Origin: Thermoplasmata archaeon
GTDB taxonomy: Archaea > Thermoplasmatota > Thermoplasmata > Thermoplasmatales > GCA-001856825
Direction of reading: 5' to 3'
Assembly: GCA_021792255.1 (NCBI GenBank)
Contig: JAJYUZ010000003.1
Coordinates: 281,032 to 345,031, forward strand
DNA: 64,000 bases
Positions 58,770 to 64,000 of this stretch are shown one piece after another. Position numbers and translations under genes: made by a program. Below the pieces are notes generated by a model. It had not been told where the DNA came from, made no database searches, and saw only the letters and a program-made list of their open reading frames with translations. Position 1 is the stretch's first letter; the number at the start of each line of letters is the position of its first letter.

Positions 58770-59276
58770 ATGGTAAGCAAAACAATACTTGCTGTAATAG
58801 TTGTGGTAGCAGTCGTAGTCGTTGGGCTGGGGGCATACAGTGCACTTACCTATGGTCATGGCACTCTAACTCTTTCTGCTGCAGATTTACCAGTAAACAG
58901 TAACGTGTCTGCCGTTTACATAACATTCTCGGCAATTTCTTTGCACAGCACTTCTACTGGCTGGACTAACTACACAATTCCGACAAAAACAGTAAACATC
59001 TATGGAGTAACGCTTAACAATTCGTCCTTCCTCGGGTCACTATCAATACCGGCAGGAAACTATACGATGATAAGGGTCTATGTTTCAGCCGTTTCCGTTG
59101 ATGTTGCGGGAACGAATGAGTCGTTCACTTTGGCATCTCAATCTGCGTTCCTTAACCATCCCTTCACCGTATCAGCCTTCTCCACGACCCACCTAACATT
59201 TGAATTCAATCTGAACCAGTGCCTAAATTTGAACTCAAAAGTGTTCACCCCTTACATTGGGATCGTCGTTTCTTAA
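58770..59276 (+). CDS. Exported DUF4382-type protein
   Basis: A 168-residue protein. It has an N-terminal membrane anchor or signal (about 6-27: AVIVVVAVVVVGLGAYSAL) and a beta-rich extracytoplasmic domain, HGTLTLSAADLPVNSNVSAVYITFSAISLHS onwards, with GNYTMIRVYVSAV. DUF4382 proteins of archaea and bacteria are surface or lipid-anchored with unknown role. It is leaderless and preceded by an inverted repeat around the promoter. Confidence 0.8.
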   Translation: MVSKTILAVIVVVAVVVVGLGAYSALTYGHGTLTLSAADLPVNSNVSAVYITFSAISLHSTSTGWTNYTIPTKTVNIYGVTLNNSSFLGSLSIPAGNYTMIRVYVSAVSVDVAGTNESFTLASQSAFLNHPFTVSAFSTTHLTFEFNLNQCLNLNSKVFTPYIGIVVS

Positions 59277-59288
59277 AATAAATCATTT

Positions 59289-59441
59289 TTATTTTGCTTT
59301 TTTCTTTTGCTCGCCTTTAAACGCTTTGTAAACTTTATCGAACCATACTTTGACTTCCCTACCAGTGGCAAAGAATCCTGAAATCTGGTCGCTATATTTT
59401 CTGGTTTGAGAAACTAGATAGTGACTGATTTCAGTTGCCAT
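59289..59441 (-). CDS. Small soluble protein (50 residues)
   Basis: A 50-codon ATG frame on the minus strand (begins MATEISHYLVSQ, ends in a Lys-rich tail GEQKKKAK) with good protein-like composition. It ends 13 bases beyond the convergent DUF4382 stop. It sits downstream of the decayed gene described next, so it may be a surviving small gene. No family was recognised. Confidence 0.45.
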   Translation of the reverse strand: MATEISHYLVSQTRKYSDQISGFFATGREVKVWFDKVYKAFKGEQKKKAK

Positions 59442-59529
59442 AGAAGTAATGGATATCTTGTTGAGATTCCGTCTGGGGATTGTACTTCCTTAGACGAGTC
59501 TTTTCATTACTACACCGTCGCCCCCTTAA

Positions 59530-59855
59530 TGATCCACTCCAATATCTCCCCAATTTTCTCTTGTGGGGTTGAGAATTTGAATCCATGGCAATCTTTACGT
59601 TACCCCTAGCCTTTGATACCCAACAGGTTTGTTTGAGCGGCCCCTATTTCTGTGCGCTTACTATTGTTCTAATATTTACGCCTCTCTTTCTAGCTTCCTC
59701 GAACATTTCGACTGTGTCATCGACAGCGACTATCTCATAGAGGGCACTCTGCCTAACACTTTATGGACCCTATCATTAAATTGTGGTATGTTACCCATTT
59801 CATTTAAAGTAGCCGTATCGAAACTTACGAAAAGGTCAGGTCCACATTTAATAAC
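59530..59855 (-). pseudogene. Decayed, frameshifted gene
   Basis: Two coding-like segments in different frames on the minus strand. The first (about 59742-59840) reads SFDTATLNEMGNIPQFNDRV and continues about 12 residues to a stop. The next (about 59649-59743) reads YEIVAVDDTVEMFEEARKRG and continues about 14 residues to a stop. Joined, they look like parts of one protein, with in-frame stops at two or more further places downstream. The order of motifs faintly resembles a HAD-type hydrolase, but I would not assign it. A recently inactivated gene is the simplest explanation. Confidence 0.45.
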
Positions 59856-59910
59856 TCAAAGTGTGCTCAGCGATCTTCTGCATGGTTGAATCCAATACTT
59901 CTTTTAAAAT

Positions 59911-60306
59911 ATGACCTTCTGTGAAAGACTTATCTTGGCAATTTCCATTAAGTCATCGTTGATAACAATCACAAGGGTATACACTGGGGACCCTCCTCAG
60001 AAAGGGTATCGGATTCTTATAGACCGACTATGGCCACGAGGTATATCAAAGGAAAGATTGAGACTTGACAAGTGGATGAGAGATATTGCACCCACGAATG
60101 ATTTAAGAAAATGGTATTCACACGATCCGAGGAAATGGGATGAGTTCCGTAATAGATACTTCGTTGAACTTGACAAGAATCATCACACACGTGAATTATT
60201 AGAGATATGCCGAAAGAATGACGTAGTTTTTCTCTATTCTTCAAAGGTCGAGCATATCAATAATGCAGTAGCTCTAAAAGAGTATGTGGAGGAGCATCAG
60301 CGTTAG
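59911..60306 (+). CDS. DUF488-family protein
   Basis: A 131-residue protein of the DUF488 family. TRVYTGDPPQKGYRILIDRLWPRGISKERLRLDKWMRDIAPTNDLRKWYSHDPRKWDEF is nearly the full family core, followed by the conserved DVVFLYSSK. Role unknown; relatives appear in stress or restriction-related settings. The TATA box at about 59895-59905 is close to the ATG at 59911; a TTG at 59959 beginning at LITITRVY would match the usual family N-terminus and is an alternative start. Confidence 0.85.
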   Translation: MTFCERLILAISIKSSLITITRVYTGDPPQKGYRILIDRLWPRGISKERLRLDKWMRDIAPTNDLRKWYSHDPRKWDEFRNRYFVELDKNHHTRELLEICRKNDVVFLYSSKVEHINNAVALKEYVEEHQR

Positions 60307-61505
60307 CCTGTTTTGACAAGAGCCGAATTATCTTTCATCTTCTTTTCTGCGAGGAAATTAAGACTCAGCATTAGCATCACTAATACTATGAACAGAAGAA
60401 TAAGCCCAAAAGTTAGCTTGAACCCATAGAATTCTATTAGGGGTCCTCCAATCAGGGGAAGCAAGATGCCTATCGCCATCATTATTGAGAAAAAGTAACT
60501 GTTCGCAACATTTCTGGAACCTGGATCGAACGACCTTGCTATGGATAGAACAGAAAGAGGGTATGTTAAGCCGTGCGGAATTCCAAGGATCACAAGAGCG
60601 ACTATGAAAGTGGATATATTAGTAGAAATCACCATCAACAGGATACCTGCAGTCGACATGACCATTGCGACAATCATCAGTAATTTAATGTTTCTAGGAG
60701 GTTTTATGGATAGGAACAACCTTGACAGAAACGATGAAAGAAAGAAAAAAGAGAATAGAAGAGTGACCAAAGAGAGTGAGATATCAAATGTTTCCTTTTC
60801 ATAAATTCCAGCAAATGCAACGATCATCGAAAATGGTACGTTATATGCCACTATATTCAGAATTGCAGATCTAAACCCGTAGTTTCGAAGAACGTTCCCC
60901 TTTTGCATTTTTCTACTCTCCTCTGGGAATCTGATTAGAGGAGACAACAAAGTTGAAGAAGCGGCAAACGAAACAAATAGAATGAAAACTGTCCTGAGGG
61001 GATAGAATTTCAACAGATATGACTCAACAGCAGGTCCTGCTACAAGCGATAGGCTTAATGACAGTGTGTAAAGTGAAAGCGCTCTCTCCCTTACAGCAGT
61101 ATCTTTAAAGAGACCAGCTGCAGTGACTAGGTTGGGGATCATGAGGCCAAATACTGCACCAGCAATAGCAGCAAGAACCCAGATTGAGATATAATTAGCC
61201 CCCCAGAAACCAATAAACACTACGGTATAAATCACGTTTGATAATATGAAGGCCCTTCTCCTACTACGAGAGTTTAGACGTGCATTCAATAAGGCTGTAG
61301 TAATGAAAGTCATTGCAGAACTGAGAGCTGCTATTATTCCCACATCGGTCTGAGTAAAATTGAAATCGTACCTCACCAACAGAGGAATTGAGGTTTGCAA
61401 CATATTGTTGCTCGCCCTGATGAAAAATGTGATCGATAGTATCACAACTACAGTTTCAACTATCGATAGCCTTGAAATTTTCCTATCTTTTTCATCCTCA
61501 ATCAT
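60303..61505 (-). CDS. MFS transporter
   Basis: A 400-residue, 12-helix major facilitator. LNARLNSRSRRRAFILS replaces the usual DRxGRR loop after helix 2, a notable deviation. ARSFDPGSRNVANSYFFS in the second half is typical. The start overlaps the DsrE-like stop in TAATG, so the pair is translationally coupled. The substrate may be linked to sulfur, but this rests on position. Confidence 0.82.
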   Translation of the reverse strand: MIEDEKDRKISRLSIVETVVVILSITFFIRASNNMLQTSIPLLVRYDFNFTQTDVGIIAALSSAMTFITTALLNARLNSRSRRRAFILSNVIYTVVFIGFWGANYISIWVLAAIAGAVFGLMIPNLVTAAGLFKDTAVRERALSLYTLSLSLSLVAGPAVESYLLKFYPLRTVFILFVSFAASSTLLSPLIRFPEESRKMQKGNVLRNYGFRSAILNIVAYNVPFSMIVAFAGIYEKETFDISLSLVTLLFSFFFLSSFLSRLFLSIKPPRNIKLLMIVAMVMSTAGILLMVISTNISTFIVALVILGIPHGLTYPLSVLSIARSFDPGSRNVANSYFFSIMMAIGILLPLIGGPLIEFYGFKLTFGLILLFIVLVMLMLSLNFLAEKKMKDNSALVKTG

Positions 61506-61846
61506 TAGAAGGTAATTACTTCGTATCCATTATTCACAAAAAATGCAAGTCTTTCTCCGAATCGAAGAAGCTCAACCCCCATCTCCTTAAGTTTTAGTTC
61601 AATTCCGAGCATTTTTGCTACGCCTACACAGGCAGAATCTACTGCACCACCCTTTACCATCTCGCTGAAGGCTTCTTTATCTTCTCCCTGGAGGGTGGTT
61701 ACATATTCCTCACTTGGCCCATACAAGAGTACCTTAGTATCTTCGTATCTCCTCGCCTTTACCTGTCTTGAAGCAGTCATGACAGCAAGCTTTGCCCTTT
61801 CTGGTGCTTCCTTTCCCGTTATCAAAAGAAATAACACTTTCGCCAT
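61505..61846 (-). CDS. DsrE-like sulfur-handling protein
   Basis: A 113-residue protein of DsrE/DsrE-like fold. Residues MAKVLFLLITGKEAPERAKLAVMTASRQVKARRYEDTKVLLYGPSEEY are the typical strand-helix-strand start, followed by AVDSACVGVAKMLG with a Cys that could carry persulfide sulfur. ATG at 61846 is set by a strong AT-rich promoter at about 61863-61889; the open frame continues to 61957 through that promoter and is not used. First gene of a two-gene unit with the MFS transporter. Confidence 0.78.
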   Translation of the reverse strand: MAKVLFLLITGKEAPERAKLAVMTASRQVKARRYEDTKVLLYGPSEEYVTTLQGEDKEAFSEMVKGGAVDSACVGVAKMLGIELKLKEMGVELLRFGERLAFFVNNGYEVITF

Positions 61847-61862
61847 GTTTTCGTTAATGCGT

Positions 61863-61889
61863 TTAAGTATATTAAATATATTTAAATAC
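61863..61889 (-). promoter_or_regulatory. AT-only promoter of the DsrE-like/MFS pair
   Basis: A TATA-like TTTAAATATATTTAATA run lies about 20-40 bases before the ATG at 61846 on the minus strand; it decides the start codon and points to a leaderless mRNA. Confidence 0.6.
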
Positions 61890-62168
61890 GAAAAGTAACT
61901 AATAAATACAAAATTCACGATTATCGAGGAACAAACAGAGAATGCACTTACAACCATTCAGCAGCCTTTAGAACCATCTATAATTTTCCTACACGATTTC
62001 AAATGATAATTCTAGAAATACGATTAGTCCACCCTGGCAGTAACCTAAGAATCTTACATTTTCATAACTGACATCAGTTTGGATAAGGTTCTGCATAGTG
62101 TCTAGAATTTTAGTAAAATATATGGACTCAATTTTAGCGTCAGAAATCGAACTTCTTTTTTATGTGAA

Positions 62169-62253
62169 TGCGGGGGGAGGGATTTGAACCCTCGAACTCC
62201 TACGAGACTAGACCCTGAATCTAGTGCCTTTGACCAAGCTCGACAACCCCCGC
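62169..62253 (-). tRNA. tRNA-Leu(CAG)
   Basis: An 85-base class II tRNA on the minus strand. GCGGGGG pairs with CCCCCGC, there is a long variable arm, the anticodon loop TTCAGGG gives CAG (leucine), and the T-arm GTTCAAATC is intact. No intron and no encoded CCA. Its acceptor stem is identical to that of tRNA-Leu(TAA) at 17226. Confidence 0.95.
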
Positions 62254-62398
62254 TTGATTTTCCTTATTCACAAAGCAATATTAACTTCTTCTAGAATGTC
62301 ACGAGGCAAGATGTAGACCAAACTGTTTCAATCTACGATTTGGTTTTTGGCTATATCTGGACCTCAAAAAATATGAATGAGATAGGACTGGTCTAAAC

Positions 62399-63436
62399 GT
62401 GAAATACAAAAGTTTTGGAAAAACGGGGGTTAAGGTATCAGAATTAATCCTCGGGACGTGGTACCTTCCAAATGGGATCTTCAAAGGGAAGAGGGAAGTG
62501 AGCAAGGAGAATTCAATCAAATTGATTAGGAGGGCCTACGATCTGGGAATCAACTTTTTCGATACTGCGGACGTTTACAGAGGCGTCTATGAAAGAGATG
62601 CCTTGTCACAAAACTTTGATAGGGTTGGATTTGCTGAGAAAATCCTTGGGGAAGCCCTCAGTGGTTACGACAGGGAAAGTTTCGTAGTCTCGACAAAGGT
62701 CATGGGTAGAACTGGCCCGCTAGTCAACGATTCAGGAGCAAATCGAAAACACGTAAGAAGGGCAATCAGAACAAGCCTAGAACGGCTGCAGATGGACTAT
62801 ATCGATTTCTATATAATTCACGCCCCGGACGAAGTTAGTGGAATTGATCAGATCGCAAGGACCATGAACCTTCTCGAGGATGAAGGATTGATCCTCCATT
62901 ACGGCATATCAAACCACAATGCTCTCGATTTAGTGAAATATCTGAACCTCAAGTATTTTGCACCTTTCGAACCACCAGACTTTATTCAAGACAAATACAA
63001 CTTGATAGAAAGGGAATTGGAAGGCACTAACATAAAGATCGCAGAAGACAATTCACTTGCATCCATGATATACAGTCCACTGGCACAGGGCGTTCTGGCT
63101 GGAAGATATTTAGACAAAGATGAGGGCAATTCGAGGTTGGAATACGAAAAGTGGTTCTCGAAGACTGATAAGGAAGGACACGAGAACAAGGGTTACGATC
63201 TCCATGAAAAATATAAGTCAGCCCTAGAAGAGTTGAGAGAGATGGCGAGTTCTAAGGGAGCTTCCATGTCAGAATTGGCCCTATCTTGGCTGATGCACAG
63301 AGGAAAGTACATCTTCCCTATACTCGGAGCAACCAGGTTGGAGCAACTTGAAGAGAACGTAAAGAGTACAGATATTACGCTAAGTATGTCAGAAGTTGGC
63401 GATCTAGGAAAACTCTTTGAGACCAAGAGAGGATAG
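62399..63436 (+). CDS. Aldo/keto reductase
   Basis: A 345-residue NAD(P)H-dependent TIM-barrel reductase, close in pattern to the voltage-gated potassium-channel beta-like branch. YKSFGKTGVKVSELILGTWYLP is the N-terminal strand set. The catalytic Asp-Tyr pair is in NFFDTADVY, with Lys in VVSTKVM and His in FYIIHAPD. The cofactor loop is SPLAQGVLAGRY, and the C-terminus has GATRLEQLEENV. The start is GTG at 62399, about 25 bases after an AT-rich AAAAAATATGAA. Substrate unknown; monocistronic. Confidence 0.92.
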   Translation: MKYKSFGKTGVKVSELILGTWYLPNGIFKGKREVSKENSIKLIRRAYDLGINFFDTADVYRGVYERDALSQNFDRVGFAEKILGEALSGYDRESFVVSTKVMGRTGPLVNDSGANRKHVRRAIRTSLERLQMDYIDFYIIHAPDEVSGIDQIARTMNLLEDEGLILHYGISNHNALDLVKYLNLKYFAPFEPPDFIQDKYNLIERELEGTNIKIAEDNSLASMIYSPLAQGVLAGRYLDKDEGNSRLEYEKWFSKTDKEGHENKGYDLHEKYKSALEELREMASSKGASMSELALSWLMHRGKYIFPILGATRLEQLEENVKSTDITLSMSEVGDLGKLFETKRG

Positions 63437-63490
63437 AATAAAATTAGGACCAACTGTATATCAAAATTAATCTCCGGGGTAATTTAAAAC

Positions 63491-63672
63491 CTATGCCCTG
63501 ACAACCGAGAAATTGTAATCCGCTGATATGTGAAAGTACTCCTTCGCTTCAGCAAGTTCTCTTTCTCTGTATAAATCTAGCCGGGCTCGGAACATCCACT
63601 TTTACATTGAAGAACCTCTTCTTCATTTCTTCCGATGCTCTCCTCACAAGTCTTCCATCTCAAACTCTGCTC
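63491..63672 (-). pseudogene. Decayed small gene between aldo/keto reductase and 23S rRNA
   Basis: On the minus strand, coding-like segments in different frames follow one another: RRASEEMKKRFFNVKVDVPS, then after a one-base shift DLYRERELAEAKEYFHISAD and a short tail to a stop at 63491-63493. Joined, they would form a charged helical protein of about 55-60 residues. The frameshifts suggest a dead gene, or a sequencing indel. No family was recognised. Confidence 0.35.
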
Positions 63673-63692
63673 TGACCTATAGTTTCATTACG

Positions 63693-63709
63693 TTTTTTAA
63701 AATAAAAAA
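63693..63709 (-). terminator. T-rich terminator region after 23S rRNA
   Basis: On the minus strand, ATTTTTTATTTT-like sequence lies about 40 bases past the end of the 23S rRNA gene, as expected for archaeal termination. No 5S rRNA gene is seen beyond it. Confidence 0.4.
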
Positions 63710-63747
63710 TTGCTCATATATCAGCAAGGGTTAGATTGACGGATTTT

Positions 63748-64000
63748 ACAGATTTTCGATCGTTAGTAATCGCGGACTTAACGTCTCGCCTTGCGGCTTG
63801 GCGCTTACATCCCGATCCTATCAAACTTGTCTTTTACAAGAGATCTGATGACGATGCCTCTTTTCAGGGACGGTTTCGAGCTTAGATGCTTTCAGCTCTT
63901 ATCCGCATATGACGTGGCTGCCCGGCGAATGCCTTGTCAGACAACCGGTAAACTAGAGACCACGAACCCCCGTTCCTCTCGTACTAAAGGGTCCTTCCCT
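63748..64000 (-). rRNA. 23S ribosomal RNA, 3' end (partial)
   Basis: The minus strand reads through the universal large-subunit 3' region. The sarcin-ricin loop AGTACGAGAGGAAC is at 63972-63985 (complement), followed by the conserved stretch containing GCATCTAAG, with CTGAAAGC at 63890-63897. The gene runs off the right edge; the 3' end, near 63748, is estimated from where conservation ends. No 5S gene follows within 300 bases and the next gene is an aldo-keto reductase, so the rRNA genes appear unlinked, as in Thermoplasma. Confidence 0.93.

Noticed and set aside
1..64000. CRISPR arrays, insertion sequences and transposases
   Set aside because: No regularly spaced repeats and no transposase-like protein were seen.

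Overview
The window comes from an archaeon, most likely a member of the Thermoplasmata (Thermoplasmatales-like). Evidence: an archaeal threonyl-tRNA synthetase with its own N-terminal editing domain, Tsr3, a class II HMG-CoA reductase, an archaeal HTH regulator of the COG1395 type, a KDG/dihydrodipicolinate-type aldolase, an ArsA-type ATPase with an Hsp20-like tail, intron-free tRNAs without encoded CCA, and many genes whose start codon lies about 25 bases after a TATA box (leaderless transcripts). The window ends inside a 23S rRNA gene with no 5S gene seen beside its 3' end, as expected where rRNA genes are unlinked. The lineage is inferred; it has not been checked by search.

Layout. 1-3.1 kb: sparse DNA with one Nramp-related metal transporter and a small membrane protein. 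3.1-15.5 kb: tRNA-Gln, then a minus-strand block that looks like one catabolic module for an acid used as its CoA thioester (MFS carrier, Fe-ADH/maleylacetate-reductase-like enzyme, MmgE/PrpD protein, ADP-forming acyl-CoA synthetase, two-domain MaoC hydratase, class III CoA-transferase, MBL hydrolase, MaoC hydratase, acyl-CoA dehydrogenase). A divergent HTH_10 regulator faces it across a shared TATA element. 16-32 kb: a copper-site membrane protein, tRNA-Leu, proC, ArsA, a DMT exporter, an HxlR regulator with a methyltransferase, a CDF metal transporter, ThrRS, an MscL-like channel, YceI, a UbiD-type decarboxylase, an amino-acid permease and an ACT regulator. 32-42 kb: housekeeping and RNA biology (a Lys-rich peptide, tRNA-Ser, HMG-CoA reductase, Tsr3, a PP-loop enzyme next to a DUF1611/DgcN-like protein, ThpR, GcvH, RlmE, a COG1395 regulator, PyrE).

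42.3-46.1 kb lies between tRNA-Asn and tRNA-Met. It carries a DpnI-like methyl-directed nuclease with altered zinc and catalytic residues, a phospholipase C/acid-phosphatase-like phosphoesterase and a solitary DNA methyltransferase whose 3' end runs into the tRNA. This is the best candidate for an accessory or defence island. 46.1-58.7 kb: redox and sulfur proteins (PDO, TusA-like), HAD phosphatase, aldolase, a triple-fusion protein (ABC-ABC-phosphoribosyltransferase), three MFS carriers, an NFACT/Rqc2 homologue and a YycJ-type MBL protein. 58.7-64 kb: a DUF4382 protein, decayed genes, DUF488, an MFS/DsrE pair, tRNA-Leu, an aldo-keto reductase and the 3' end of the 23S rRNA gene.

Recurrent promoter architecture is visible. 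Several TATA boxes sit inside or between perfect inverted repeats (34536-34557, 46854-46880, 48143-48161, 58730-58768), and two divergent gene pairs appear to share one symmetrical TATA element.
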